Counted from the first letter of the stretch, positions 28,702 to 38,310 are shown. The stretch: DNA of 64,000 nucleotides from Mesorhizobium sp. (GCA_004017535.1 SAJS01000021.1:1-64000); one strand, 5' to 3'. Translations and numbers: made by a program. The notes: generated by a model from the letters alone, not told the origin.

Positions 28702-29703
28702 TCAATTCGCCAGCCAGCATGCGGACAAGTGCTGCGGCCCCACTTCGATGGCTGGTGGTTCGTCTTGCCGGCAGCGGTCGAAGGCCAGCGGGCAACGTGG
28801 ATGGAAACGGCAGCCCTTCGGAACGCGTGCGGCGCTTGGAACCTCGCCTTGCAGGGCGGGCAGCTTACTGCGATCTGCGTCGGTGTGAATCTGGGGCGTG
28901 GCGTCGCGTAGCGCAACGGTATATGGATGACGGGGGTTGAATGTGATCTCGTCGGCGCTACCGATCTCAACCAATTTGCCAAGATACAAGACCGCAATTC
29001 TGTCGGCGATCAACCAGGCGAGCGGCAAGTCGTGGGTAATGAATAGCAGCGCCATATTGTGCTTGTCGCGCAGGTCAACCAGGACCTGAAGAATCTGTGC
29101 GCGTATCGAGACATCGAGCATTGAGACAGGCTCGTCGGCAACTATGAGCTCCGGCCTGACTGCAAGCGCACCGGCAATCACGACCCGCTGGCGCTGCCCG
29201 CCAGACAGCTCGTGTGGGAAGCGGGCGAAGAAATCACCGGGAGGATTGAGCCCGGCGGCCGCAAGCGCTTCGCTGACCCGCTCTGTAAGTTGGGCGTCGT
29301 TCTCGACCAGCCGCAGTGACCGCAGCGGCTCCGCCACGATATCGAACACGGTGTGTCGCGAATTGAGCGCCTGATAGGCGTCCTGGAAGATCATCTGCAC
29401 GTGATGCCGGTAAGGGCGCAGGGCCGACAAGCCTCGCACCGACGTCATGTCGGCACCCTCGAACAACAGCCTGCCGGCTGTTGGCTGGGCAAGTTTGGTG
29501 ATGACTCGGCCCACAGTCGTTTTGCCGCTTCCCGATTCCCCGACCAGGGCGACGATCTCACCATGGCCGATGGTCAGGTCGATCCCGTCCACCGCGCGCA
29601 CGACGCCGGCAGGTCGCCCCAGGACACGGTCGAACAATCCGCCCTGGATAGGAAAATGAACTTCCAGGTTCTCCAAACGTAGGATGTCGCCGGTATCAGG
29701 CAT
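28702..29703 (-). CDS. Peptide ABC transporter ATPase (DppF/OppF-like)
   Basis: A 333-aa ABC ATPase of the dipeptide/oligopeptide type. Walker [14 protein letters not shown]-loop in MIFQDAYQAL, signature ELSGGQRQRVVIAG, Walker B ELIVADEPVSMLD and the switch His in FITHDL are all intact. The C-terminal oligopeptide-transporter domain ends with GCRFHPRCPLAFDRC, whose Cys residues are typical of this subfamily. It overlaps the preceding ATPase gene by 8 bp and is the fifth gene of the operon. Corresponds from memory to y4tS of pNGR234a. Confidence 0.92.
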   Translation of the reverse strand: MPDTGDILRLENLEVHFPIQGGLFDRVLGRPAGVVRAVDGIDLTIGHGEIVALVGESGSGKTTVGRVITKLAQPTAGRLLFEGADMTSVRGLSALRPYRHHVQMIFQDAYQALNSRHTVFDIVAEPLRSLRLVENDAQLTERVSEALAAAGLNPPGDFFARFPHELSGGQRQRVVIAGALAVRPELIVADEPVSMLDVSIRAQILQVLVDLRDKHNMALLFITHDLPLAWLIADRIAVLYLGKLVEIGSADEITFNPRHPYTVALRDATPQIHTDADRSKLPALQGEVPSAARVPKGCRFHPRCPLAFDRCRQDEPPAIEVGPQHLSACWLAN

Positions 29704-30706
29704 GAGCTGCGATCTTGTCTTCTTGCGTCAAGGACTGGTGAAGGTGACAGGCGACTCGTCCACACCCCAAGGGATCGAGGCTGGGGACCTCGGTCGTGCA
29801 AACCGCCATGGCCGACGGGCAACGCGGATGGAAAGCGCAACCTGACGGTCGACTCACCAGATTGGGGGGATCCCCGGGGATAGGCCGGATCATCCTTTTG
29901 CCCTTCGCCGGGTTCGGAATCGAGTCGATCAGGAGTTTGGTGTAGGGGTGCTTGGGCTTGGCAAAAATCTCGCCGACAGTTCCATCCTCGACGATGCGGC
30001 CGGAATACATGATCATCACCCGATCACAAGCCTCAGCCACAACAGAAAGATCGTGGGTGATCAAAATGAGGGCAAGGTTAAGCCGCGATCGCAAGTCACC
30101 CAGCAGTTTGAGGATCTGAGCCTGGGTAATGACGTCGAGCGCCGTGGTCGGCTCATCTCCGATGACGATCGAGGGGCGACATGCGAGCGCCATGGCGATC
30201 ATCACCCTTTGACGCATGCCGCCCGACAGTTCGTGCGGATAAGCGGTGCCGCGATCCGCCGGAATACCGACCAGCTCGAGTAGCTCCCTTGCCCGGGCGG
30301 TCGCCTCGCCACGCGACATACGGAGCTTCAGCCTACACGGCTCAGCGATCTGCTTGATGATGCGGTGAACGGGATTGAGTGCATTCATTGCACCTTGGAA
30401 GACGACGGACGTCTCGCTCCAGCGATGCGGTCGCATGGCGGCATCGTCATCGATCGGCAGTCGCTCTCCGCGATAACGTACCTCGCCGCCGCTGACTAGA
30501 GCGTTAGCCGACAGCAGACCAGCAATCGCCATAGCGGTCGTGGTCTTCCCACTGCCCGACTCACCGACGAGGGCAACCGCCTCGCCAGCCCGGAGCCCGA
30601 AGCTTACATTCTCGATCGCACGCGCTGAAACAGCCTTGAGACTATAGTCGACAGAAAGCCGGTCGACCTCTAGCAACGGTGCGTTGTCCTTGGAAAAGTC
30701 CGTCAT
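29696..30706 (-). CDS. Peptide ABC transporter ATPase (DppD/OppD-like)
   Basis: A 336-aa ABC ATPase. Walker [14 protein letters not shown]-loop [10 protein letters not shown], signature [14 protein letters not shown], Walker [14 protein letters not shown] and LITHDLSVV are intact, and the C-terminal [15 protein letters not shown] motif is present. It overlaps the upstream permease by 4 bp (ATGA) and pairs with the DppF-like ATPase to power the transporter at the inner membrane. Corresponds from memory to y4tR. Confidence 0.92.
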   Translation of the reverse strand: MTDFSKDNAPLLEVDRLSVDYSLKAVSARAIENVSFGLRAGEAVALVGESGSGKTTTAMAIAGLLSANALVSGGEVRYRGERLPIDDDAAMRPHRWSETSVVFQGAMNALNPVHRIIKQIAEPCRLKLRMSRGEATARARELLELVGIPADRGTAYPHELSGGMRQRVMIAMALACRPSIVIGDEPTTALDVITQAQILKLLGDLRSRLNLALILITHDLSVVAEACDRVMIMYSGRIVEDGTVGEIFAKPKHPYTKLLIDSIPNPAKGKRMIRPIPGDPPNLVSRPSGCAFHPRCPSAMAVCTTEVPSLDPLGCGRVACHLHQSLTQEDKIAAHA

Positions 30707-31635
30707 GGAATTACCCGCCGCCGCGGATTGAACGTATCGTCAAGGGCATTGCCGATCAGGACGAAGCTAAGCGAAACCATGAGCACGCATATCCCGGGGG
30801 CGCCAAGGTACCACCAAGCTCCAGCACTGGCTGCACCGGCGCGTTGAGCGAGCGCAAGCAAAGTGCCCCATGAAGGCTGCAACGGATCGCCAAGCCCGAG
30901 GAACGAGAGCGAGGTCTCGACATAAATTGCGCCGGCGACGACCAGAGCACCGTTTGCCGCGATCTGCGGCACGAGATTAGGGAGGATGTGCTTTAGCATA
31001 ATGCTCAGATTGCTGGTTCCCGCAACGCGCGCGCGATCGACGAATGTTCGCTCTTTGAGCGACAGCGTCTGGCTGCGAACGATTCGCGCGACGAAGGCCC
31101 AGCTCGTCAGTCCAATGACGACAATGATCACAAAAATAGAAGGACGGAAGCCGAGGATATCTCGGCCCCGACCCATCACCTCGAGCACCACGGGTGTGAT
31201 CACCAACGCCAGGACGAAGGAAGGCACGACGAAAAAGAAATCCGTCAAGCGCATCAGCCAGACGTCGGCCCAGTGGCCGAAGTAGCCCGCGGTCATCCCA
31301 ACCGTCGCGCCGACAATGAGACTGATCACCGTAGCCAGGAGCGCGATTGTCAGCGATATGCGGGCACCATGGACGACCAGATTGAGCACGTCTCTCCCCA
31401 CCTCGTCCGTCCCCAGCAGATGCTGGCCCGAGGGCGGAACGAGGAAATCCCCAGTTGCATTGACCGCAGTCTGGAGCGGTCCCACCAGAATATTGGGCAC
31501 CGCTGCCAGCACAAGAAAGCAGACCAAACATACGAAGCCCAGCTGAGCGCCGCCATGACCTAGAAATTGGCGCAGAAAGCCTTTGAATGCTTGCACTCGT
31601 CTGTGCGTAGAGTATGGAACACTACTTTCACTCAT
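30703..31635 (-). CDS. Peptide ABC transporter permease (DppC/OppC-like)
   Basis: A 310-aa inner-membrane permease. A first transmembrane helix (LGFVCLVCFLVLAAV) is followed by the periplasmic GTDEVGRDVL motif typical of DppC and five further helices. The EAA loop reads DRARVAGTSNLSIMLKHILPN, the site that contacts the ATPases. Starts within the stop of the partner permease. Corresponds from memory to y4tQ. Confidence 0.92.
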   Translation of the reverse strand: MSESSVPYSTHRRVQAFKGFLRQFLGHGGAQLGFVCLVCFLVLAAVPNILVGPLQTAVNATGDFLVPPSGQHLLGTDEVGRDVLNLVVHGARISLTIALLATVISLIVGATVGMTAGYFGHWADVWLMRLTDFFFVVPSFVLALVITPVVLEVMGRGRDILGFRPSIFVIIVVIGLTSWAFVARIVRSQTLSLKERTFVDRARVAGTSNLSIMLKHILPNLVPQIAANGALVVAGAIYVETSLSFLGLGDPLQPSWGTLLALAQRAGAASAGAWWYLGAPGICVLMVSLSFVLIGNALDDTFNPRRRVIP

Positions 31636-32591
31636 TACCGAACTCGTGGATCAAGAAGGCCGTAAGCAAGATCGGCCATGAGATTCGCGACAACAATCGA
31701 CGCACCAAGCAACAGGAATATCCCTTGAAGGACAGGGTAGTCCCGTGCATTGAGCGCTTCCACAGTCAGGCCGCCGACCCCCGGCCAGGCGAAGACGGCT
31801 TCGACGGTGATGGCACCCGCCACCACATAACCCAGATTGAGGGTGATCAAGGTCACGACCGGCAGCATTGCGTTGCGAAATGCGTGACGCATCAGCATCT
31901 GACCATTCGTGAGTCCCTTCGCTCGAGCGGTCACCATGTAATCCTCGCTGACCACGTCGCTCATTGCCGCACGTGCGACCACAACGTATTGACCGATTAG
32001 CCCGAGAGCCACCGCAGTGACCGGAAGCGCGAGATGCCGCAAGTAATCGAGCAAAGAATTCGCTCCGGGAGAGTATGCACCGTAGCCGGGAAGCCAGCCC
32101 AATGCCGTACTGAAGATGACCACTAGAATCATGGCGACCCAGAACGAGGGCGTCGAATAAAGCGCCAGAGAGGCTCCAGTGGCGACATGGTCGACGGCTC
32201 CTCCTCTGCGCCAACCTGCATAAAGGCCAAGCATGACCCCGCAAACAATGGCGATGAGCTGGGCCAAACCGACCAAAGCAATGGTGGCGGGCAGCCGCTC
32301 CAGGATCAGATCAACGACATGCCTGCCCCTGAACTTGAAGCTGTAGCCAAAATCACCCCGGAGGGTTGCCGACAGGTAGTCGACCACCTGATCCGGGAAT
32401 AGCGGCCGGTCGAGGCCCCAGCTTTGACGTTGCGCCTCGATCTGCTCTGGGGTCACGCTGATGCGCGCCCCACTAAGCAGAAGTGCTGACGGATCCCCTG
32501 GAATGACCCTGAACAGGATGAAATTCAGCGTCGTCACCATCAGAAGCGTCACGAACGCCCTGAAAAGAATGCGACCGATGTGTTGACTCAT
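31635..32591 (-). CDS. Peptide ABC transporter permease (DppB/OppB-like)
   Basis: A 318-aa inner-membrane permease. The N-terminal helix contains TLNFILFRVIPGDP, diagnostic for DppB, and the EAA loop reads TARAKGLTNGQMLMRHAFRN. About six transmembrane helices. The gap to the binding-protein gene is 27 bp, and the stop overlaps the next start by one base. Corresponds from memory to y4tP. Confidence 0.92.
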   Translation of the reverse strand: MSQHIGRILFRAFVTLLMVTTLNFILFRVIPGDPSALLLSGARISVTPEQIEAQRQSWGLDRPLFPDQVVDYLSATLRGDFGYSFKFRGRHVVDLILERLPATIALVGLAQLIAIVCGVMLGLYAGWRRGGAVDHVATGASLALYSTPSFWVAMILVVIFSTALGWLPGYGAYSPGANSLLDYLRHLALPVTAVALGLIGQYVVVARAAMSDVVSEDYMVTARAKGLTNGQMLMRHAFRNAMLPVVTLITLNLGYVVAGAITVEAVFAWPGVGGLTVEALNARDYPVLQGIFLLLGASIVVANLMADLAYGLLDPRVR

Positions 32592-32618
32592 CCGGCCTCC
32601 TTGTCCACGGAAAGCAAC

Positions 32619-34289
32619 TTATATCGACCGCAGGCGATCTAGCGGAAAGGAACCCCAAGCCGAAATAGCGTCCTGCGTCCCCCAACCTTCGAAGCAATCC
32701 TTGCGGTAGGCCTCGAGAAAAAAGGGATAGCACAGCATGATGTAGGGGGCTTCGGTGTAAATCAAGCGCGTCGCCTGATCGACCAGTTCCTTGCTTTTAT
32801 TTGGGTCGACAGTGCGGTCGGCTTCCGACAGGAGCCCGTCGAACTTGTCATTTGTCCAGTAAGAGGTGTTACCCGACCCGATTTGCTTGCTGCTGCCAAG
32901 GCCGAGCAAGTCGTGAGGCATGGGGGAGAGCCAGGTTCCGGCAACAAGGAGATCCCAGCCTCCGCCGCCTTTCGCCGGCGATGCTGTGCGGGCGATGAGC
33001 GCGCCGGAATCAAGCTGGGTCACCGATACGGGGATGCCGATTTGACCCAACCAGCCAGCGATAAGCTGCACGGCCGCGATCGGCATTTCGAGAGTACCAG
33101 ACGCCGTCCCGGTAATCAGATCGAGCTGGAAGCTGTTTCCCTGCTTATCCTCCCGGACGCCGTCGCCGTTCGTGTCTCGATAGCCGGCGGCATCGAGCCG
33201 GCGGCCCGCCTCGGTGAGATCGAAATGGCGCCTGATGTCGCTCAGGTCCGAGTAGTAGTCGGCGGCCGCCGGCATCACAATGCCCACACCAGGATCAGCG
33301 TGGCCGCGCATGGCTCGGTCGATGATGACCTTCTGGTCGATGGCATAGCCGATCGCATCGCGAAACGCCGGATCCTGAAGCGCCTTTGTGCGGCCTGTCC
33401 CCTGCCCGGACGCGGTGTTGAAGGCCAGGTAATTCCGCTGCTCAATGCGCTGTTGACCGACCACAATGCCGGAATCTTTCGAGAGGTCAGCCCACTGGGC
33501 GGCTGTCAGGCTGAGGCCATAATCGAGACTACCACTCTTAAGACCTTGAGCGATGGGATCGGCCGTATTAAAGAGGTAGAGAATCATGCCGGCCGTCGCC
33601 GGCCGCCCTTTGCGAAAGTTGGGATTCGGCGTGAAGCGTATAAACTGGCCCTGCTGAAACTCCGCGACAATCATTGGTCCCGTGCCCACCAGCGGCGGAT
33701 CGTTGCGGAAGGTGCCGCGCGCATCGGCGTAGCTGATGTCCTTCCAGATGTGCTCGGGAACCATCACAACATAATTGTCAATCGGCCAGCGAGTGGGGAC
33801 CTTCGTCACGATTTGCAGAGTTTCGTCGTCGAGGGCCTTGACCGACTCGACGTCCTGCATGCCTTCTGTGCTGCTTTGACCGACGTTCAGTTCGTCGGGC
33901 TTGCCTATGGAGCCGAGCAGGTAGTTGTAGGTGAACGCGGCATCTCTCGCCGTGGCAGGCTGGCCGTCCGACCACTTCATGCCAGGCCAGATCTTGAAGG
34001 TCCATGTGAGGTTGTCATCCGCAACAAACCACTCTTTGGCAAATCCCTTTCGGTCGGGGTGGCGTTGCGCGTCCACGTTGACTAAAAAGTCGTAGGTGTA
34101 GACGAACGGTCTGAACGAACTCCATGTGGCAAAGGGGTTCATCGTGTCGGGAGCGTAGATTCCGGCGAGGCGCACGATGTGATCGTCGCACGACGAGGCG
34201 AATGCCCGTGAGTTCATGACCCAAGGGGCCGCCGATCCCAGCAGTAGCGCCTTCACAACCGCGCGCCGATTAAGTGACCACTCTTTCAC
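32619..34289 (-). CDS. Peptide ABC transporter substrate-binding protein, Tat-type signal
   Basis: A 556-aa family-5 extracellular solute-binding protein, first gene of the operon. The N-terminus SLNRRAVVKALLLGSAA has twin arginines before a hydrophobic stretch and ends in SRAFA, suggesting Tat-dependent export to the periplasm. WTFKIWPGMKWSDGQPATA is the conserved family-5 motif, and YYSDLS, GYRDTNGDG and WGTQDAISAW fit the fold. The cargo is probably a di- or oligopeptide, given the ATPases and the terminal oligopeptidase, but nickel or opine uptake by the same family cannot be excluded by sequence. Corresponds from memory to y4tO. Confidence 0.9.
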   Translation of the reverse strand: MKEWSLNRRAVVKALLLGSAAPWVMNSRAFASSCDDHIVRLAGIYAPDTMNPFATWSSFRPFVYTYDFLVNVDAQRHPDRKGFAKEWFVADDNLTWTFKIWPGMKWSDGQPATARDAAFTYNYLLGSIGKPDELNVGQSSTEGMQDVESVKALDDETLQIVTKVPTRWPIDNYVVMVPEHIWKDISYADARGTFRNDPPLVGTGPMIVAEFQQGQFIRFTPNPNFRKGRPATAGMILYLFNTADPIAQGLKSGSLDYGLSLTAAQWADLSKDSGIVVGQQRIEQRNYLAFNTASGQGTGRTKALQDPAFRDAIGYAIDQKVIIDRAMRGHADPGVGIVMPAAADYYSDLSDIRRHFDLTEAGRRLDAAGYRDTNGDGVREDKQGNSFQLDLITGTASGTLEMPIAAVQLIAGWLGQIGIPVSVTQLDSGALIARTASPAKGGGGWDLLVAGTWLSPMPHDLLGLGSSKQIGSGNTSYWTNDKFDGLLSEADRTVDPNKSKELVDQATRLIYTEAPYIMLCYPFFLEAYRKDCFEGWGTQDAISAWGSFPLDRLRSI

Positions 34290-35020
34290 TGTGTCCTCCC
34301 TTCAAGCTCTGGTGGGCGTCATCCACTTATGTGATACGAGGCAGTTCGCTTTTGCTCTTCTACGCACTTAATTGCCCGGCCGTTAGGAGTTTGCAAACAT
34401 AGAATCTATATCGCACCATCTAGGTTCCAGATGGGTGACTGCTGCCTGTCTTCGAAACTAGAGAACGGTCTTCGACCAAGACAACGGGTTGGTGCGCAGG
34501 GAGGCCGATAGGAGTAGCAGACGGTGGAAGTCCGTTAGAAGGAACAGCGAAGACACCGAACCCCCACGGTGACCGGAGGAGGATACGTACGTGCTGCCGC
34601 CGTCTGCATGGCCGTTTCACCATCGTGCCCATTCTGGCCTGCGGCAAAGCCCGCTACCGGCGCATGTATGGTGCAGCTGAGCATGGTATCAGCTGAAAGC
34701 GCGCCACATTTCTCGCTCGTCGTCCTCCGCTGCCAATTCCATGATTGATCCGGGTCCTCGCGGAACAGGGGCTTCAAAGTGCGGGGGCCTGCGAGAGCAT
34801 TCGACCAGTAAAGAACGTTCAGTAAAAAACTTTGCGACCACCAGTTTTCGCACCTTGAGGGGCGCGTCTACTTTCTCGGCTTTGCTGACAATCCTAGTCC
34901 ACATCAGCAAAAAGTAGTGAGAGCGAGGAGGCGCAAGTAGTCGGTCGCCGCGGCTCCTACAGCAGCAGGACCTGTACTGCCGCCAAGACGCGCTACGCCA
35001 TGCGATGTAGACTAAATTTA
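34290..35020. other. Intergenic region upstream of the peptide operon
   Basis: The first 120 bp probably contain the operon promoter, but I cannot point to a clear -35/-10, nod box or -24/-12 element. From 34420 to 35015 there are only short frames without similarity, presumably mobile DNA remains. Confidence 0.45.
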
Positions 35021-35797
35021 AGGCCTGTTGAGATTCATCGTATGACGGCGGCTGCGAGATTGAAGATTGCCTTGAAGCTCTGGTCGGTTTTGTCAGCTCG
35101 CATGGCGATACGCTTGAACTCCTTGAGTTTGCAGAAGAAGTTTTCGAAGAGATGACGCGATTTGTAGAGTTCGAGATCGAGAGGCAGTGGCAAGGCGCGC
35201 CTCAGATGCTGCGATGACGATCTTGGCGCCGCGCTCGTTCAGATCGGCGATGATGGTGTTGCAGCAAAGGCCATGTCGACGATCAGCCCGCCGAAGGCGA
35301 GACGATCGATGAGCGGCGCGACGCCCACCGTATCGAAGCGATGCCCCGGCAGGAGAACGAAGCGCATGAGATTGCCGAGCGCATCGGTGAGCGCACAGCA
35401 TCTTGGTTTCATACCGCCCTTGGAGCGGCCTATGGCCTGGCTTTGAGTGCGCCTTTGCGTCCTGGTGGACCTTGACGATGGTTGCGTGAACCATGGCGAA
35501 CTCCAGTCCGGCTGGTCCGAACGGGCCTCGAAAGGCCGAACGAAAACATCGGCTTTGACCCAATCGCGATAGAAGACGGTGTTGCAACTTCCGAAAAAGG
35601 CTGGAAGGTCACGCCGCAGGCTTCCTATGCGTACGATCCAAAGCACGGCCTCGACAAAGCGGCGGCTGTCGCTGCCGCTTCGACCAGGGTCGATTGGCTA
35701 CCCAGAATGTGATTTCATCTTCGTCCATTGCGTCAGTCAGCACAAATCGTTCCATCAAAGCCTAAGCCCGAATTGGAACCTAAATCTCAACAGGCCT
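35021..35797 (-). mobile_element. IS5-family element, decayed, 777 bp
   Basis: Perfect 15-bp terminal inverted repeats: AGGCCTGTTGAGATT at 35021-35035 and AATCTCAACAGGCCT at 35783-35797, flanked on both sides by TA, the usual IS5-subgroup target duplication. Inside, leftward frames encode pieces of the transposase, ending with LYKSRHLFENFFCKLKEFKRIA, the C-terminal motif with the third catalytic acidic residue. At least three frame changes show it cannot transpose on its own. Confidence 0.85.
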
Positions 35798-35807
35798 TAA
35801 CCTCGCG

Positions 35808-35878
35808 AACGAGCGCAACGCTTCGGCTACCGGCGGCTGTTTACCCTGCTCAGGCGCGAGGGCGAGGCATCGGGTCAA
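35808..35878 (+). pseudogene. IS3-type OrfB scrap
   Basis: Reads ERAQRFGYRRLFTLLRREGEASG across a frame change, the conserved GYRR motif of IS3/IS407 OrfB proteins. Only about 70 bp remain, squeezed between the IS5 end and the older tnpA remnant. Confidence 0.55.
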
Positions 35879-35879
35879 C

Positions 35880-35949
35880 TGTATGTACCGTCACGCGCAT
35901 CGCGACGCCGTCGTTCTCAAGCTCAATCAGGCCGGCATCTCGTGCGGCT
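35880..35949 (-). pseudogene. Older IS66 tnpA, C-terminal end (left of the nested insertion)
   Basis: Reads AARDAGLIELENDGVAMRV leftward, the end of an IS66 TnpA protein. The remainder of the same gene is at 38039-38310, on the other side of the inserted IS66, showing that this tnpA was split by the insertion. Confidence 0.7.
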
Positions 35950-37560
35950 GTAAGCGGGTAGCTGATGCCGTTCAGCGCTGGTAGTTCCAAGGCATAAGCG
36001 CCTCGATATGCTGTTTGGCCAGCCATTGGCGATACGCTCGAGGGTCTGGGTGAGCCAGGCGTGCGGATCAACCTGGTTCATCTTGGCGGTGGTCAGCAGC
36101 GTGGCGATGGTCGCCCATGTCCGTCCGCCGCCGTCGCTGCCAGCGAAGAGGCTGTTCTTTCGAGTAATTGTCTGCGGCCTGATAGCACGCTCGACGGTGT
36201 TGGAGTCGATTTCGATGCGGCCGTCGGCGAGGAAGCACTCGAGCGCGGCATGTCGGCCGAGCGCATAGCGGATCGCCTCAGCGGGCTTCGATTTGCCCGA
36301 CAGTTTCGGCAGCTCCTTTTCCCACAGCGCAAAGAGAGCGGCAACGACGGCGGCGGATTTCTCCTGACGCGCAGCTATCCGTACTGCCGGGTCCTGGCCG
36401 CGCACGGCCGCCTCGGCGGCCCACAGCGGGGCCATCTGCGCCACCGTCTGCGAGGCGATAACGGAGGAGCCTGCGGCATGCAGTTCGTAGAACTTGCGCC
36501 GCACGTGCGACCAGCACGCCGCCAGCGTCACGCCATCATTGCCCCGATCCGATCGGGCCAGCCGGTTATAGGCGGCGTATCCGTCGACCTGCAGGATGCC
36601 GCGATAGCCGTCCAGATGGCGGGCGACACATTCGCCGGCACGGCTGTCTTCGAAGCGGTGGGCGACGATGGGCGGTCCGCTGCCACCGAACGGCCGATCA
36701 TCACGGAGATAGGTCCAGAGGTAGGCCGTCTTGGCCTTGCCCGATCCTGGGGCCAGCGTTGGCAGGGTGGTCTCATCTGCAAACACCCGCTCACCCTGCT
36801 TGATGCGGGTCAGTGCGTAATCGGCGAGCGGCTCGAGCTCGAAGCCGACCTTGCCCATCCACTGCGCCATCTGTGACCGGTCGATCTCGACCTGATCGCG
36901 AGCATAGATCGCTTCCTGGCGGTAGAGCGGCAGGCCATCGGCGTATTTCGACACCGCGATCTGCGCCAGCAGCGCTTCGGTCGGAATGCCGCTTTCGACG
37001 ATGCGGGCGGGTGCGGCTGCCTGGATAACGCCGTCCCAGCCCTTGTAGGCATATTTGGGGCGACGCGTGACGATCACCCGGAACTTCGCCGGGGTGACAT
37101 CGAGCCGTTCGGAGACGTCCTCGCCGATCAGGATCTTTTCCAGCGCTTCGCAGCCAGCAGGCGTTTCGGGCTCGATAACCACCTCGACCCGTTCGAGATG
37201 GGCCGCAAAGCTTTTGCGAGGACGCGGCGCGCGCTTCGCTTTCGAGCCGCCCGCAGACTTCTCCATCTGCGCTTCGATGGCCGCCACGCCGGTTTCGATC
37301 TCGTCGAAGACCAGCGCATACTGCTCCTCGCTCAGCGCACCGGTCCGCAACCTTTCGGAGCGGCTGCCATAAAGACACACGCCGCTGCCGTCCCACCAGA
37401 CGATCTTGATCCTGTCCGCTCTTTTGGCGCGGAAGACATAAAGCGCGCCGTTGAACGGATCCGAGCCGGCATCGCGCACCAGTGCCAGAAGGCCGTCGGG
37501 ACCTTTTCTAAAATCGACGGGATGACTGGCGACCAACACCTTCACGCCGGCCGGGATCAT
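35923..37560 (-). CDS. IS66 TnpB-TnpC in-frame fusion
   Basis: A 545-aa frame. Residues 1 to about 70 are TnpB (MIPAGVKVLVASHPVDFRKG, ADRIKIVWWDGSGVCLYGSR). From SRSERLRTGALSEEQYALVF onward the protein is TnpC, with the zinc-ribbon region altered and the DDE residues in FADETTLPTL, LQVDGYAAYNRL and DGRIEIDSNTVERAIRP. The normal TnpB C-terminus and TnpC N-terminus are missing, so a deletion joined the two genes in frame. One base is also missing near 36010: the natural ending HIEALMPWNYQR is in another frame, and this frame runs out through the element's end to 35923. Transposition competence is doubtful. Confidence 0.85.
   Translation of the reverse strand: MIPAGVKVLVASHPVDFRKGPDGLLALVRDAGSDPFNGALYVFRAKRADRIKIVWWDGSGVCLYGSRSERLRTGALSEEQYALVFDEIETGVAAIEAQMEKSAGGSKAKRAPRPRKSFAAHLERVEVVIEPETPAGCEALEKILIGEDVSERLDVTPAKFRVIVTRRPKYAYKGWDGVIQAAAPARIVESGIPTEALLAQIAVSKYADGLPLYRQEAIYARDQVEIDRSQMAQWMGKVGFELEPLADYALTRIKQGERVFADETTLPTLAPGSGKAKTAYLWTYLRDDRPFGGSGPPIVAHRFEDSRAGECVARHLDGYRGILQVDGYAAYNRLARSDRGNDGVTLAACWSHVRRKFYELHAAGSSVIASQTVAQMAPLWAAEAAVRGQDPAVRIAARQEKSAAVVAALFALWEKELPKLSGKSKPAEAIRYALGRHAALECFLADGRIEIDSNTVERAIRPQTITRKNSLFAGSDGGGRTWATIATLLTTAKMNQVDPHAWLTQTLERIANGWPNSISRRLCLGTTSAERHQLPAYSRTRCRPD
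35942..35949. repeat. 8-bp target-site duplication, left copy
   Basis: GTGCGGCT directly precedes the left end (GTAAGCG) of the IS66 element and is repeated at 38039-38046 directly after the right end. An 8-bp duplication is the hallmark of IS66 transposition. Confidence 0.93.
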
Positions 37561-38038
37561 GCCTGGCGAACCGCCCGGATGATCCGCACCAGCTGCTTGA
37601 TATCGGCACCGGCGCGAATGACCACGCCACCCAGCTCGATCTCCACCGACGCAGACGCTGTCGGCGTAACCTCGACAAAGCCGAGCCGAGCCGCATCTCG
37701 CTGCCGCCTGACCGCACCGCTCTTGATCGCCTTGCGCCGCCAGCCGAACAGCTGCGAGCTCGCCAGTCGGGCCTGGCGCGCGATCGCCGACACGTTCGCC
37801 CCTGGCTTCAGGGACTCTTCAACCAGCCGTGCCTTCGCTTCCGCCGACCAGCGCCGCCGCGGACGCTGCGGACTTGCGTCCAGCCGGTTCGCAACCGCCT
37901 CAAGGACATGGAAGCTCCTATCATCAGGCATAGGCGCAGACATAGAAATTGACACTGCAAGCTCCTCGGCTCCTTCAGTGTCACTATCTCTCGCTCATCA
38001 CCTCAAACCGCGCCAGATGGGGTCAGCTTGGCGCTTAC
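35950..38038 (-). mobile_element. IS66-family element, 2,089 bp, with 8-bp duplication
   Basis: Left end GTAAGCGGGTAGCTGA and right end TCAGCTTGGCGCTTAC (complement GTAAGCGCCAAGCTGA) are imperfect terminal inverted repeats. It contains leftward tnpA and a single frame that starts as tnpB and ends as tnpC. It is about 0.4 kb shorter than a typical IS66, consistent with the internal deletion at the tnpB-tnpC boundary. It is inserted in the tnpA of an older IS66. Confidence 0.92.
37557..37955 (-). CDS. IS66 TnpA
   Basis: A 132-aa IS66 accessory protein. It has the helix-turn-helix of this family (RRWSAEAKARLVEESLKPGANVSAIARQ in consecutive blocks, then ASSQLFGWRRKAI) and the usual tail VEIELGGVVIRAGADIKQL. 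It overlaps the following tnpB-tnpC start by 4 bp, as in intact elements. Confidence 0.88.
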   Translation of the reverse strand: MSISMSAPMPDDRSFHVLEAVANRLDASPQRPRRRWSAEAKARLVEESLKPGANVSAIARQARLASSQLFGWRRKAIKSGAVRRQRDAARLGFVEVTPTASASVEIELGGVVIRAGADIKQLVRIIRAVRQA

Positions 38039-38310
38039 GTGCGGCTTGCCGTTTCCGCTGCTTCGCTGGACCCTTGGCTACAGATATGCCGCCACAAAGC
38101 CGCCGGCACAAACGGAGGAGGATCTTGCTTCACCGAAGCGGCCTGTTTGAACGCTTCGTGGCGCCAGGGAAAACCTGCTGCGGCCTCAGACCATACCGGC
38201 GGGCGACCTCGGAAGTGACTGCGTTTGGCTGCAGCGGTTCCGCTATGATCCGCGCCTTTGTCATCCACCCACCAATGACGCCGAGCGTCAGCACCGTTGA
38301 TGCCTCGAAA
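38039..38310 (-). pseudogene. Older IS66 tnpA, N-terminal part (right of the nested insertion)
   Basis: Leftward, KARIIAEPLQPNAVTSEVAR, RYGLRPQQVF and WRHEAFKQAASVKQDPPPFV form the HTH and linker of an IS66 TnpA distinct from the one at 37557. It continues across the inserted element at 35949. Its first 8 bp are the right copy of the target duplication. One frame change is present. Confidence 0.72.

Noticed and set aside
32883-34085. 400-aa plus-strand frame over the peptide-binding protein
   Set aside because: Shadow of the solute-binding protein gene, which has a signal peptide and family motifs.
34420-34910. Possible group II intron or transposase remnant upstream of the peptide operon
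   Set aside because: No domain V-like hairpin, reverse-transcriptase motif or transposase motif could be read on either strand.
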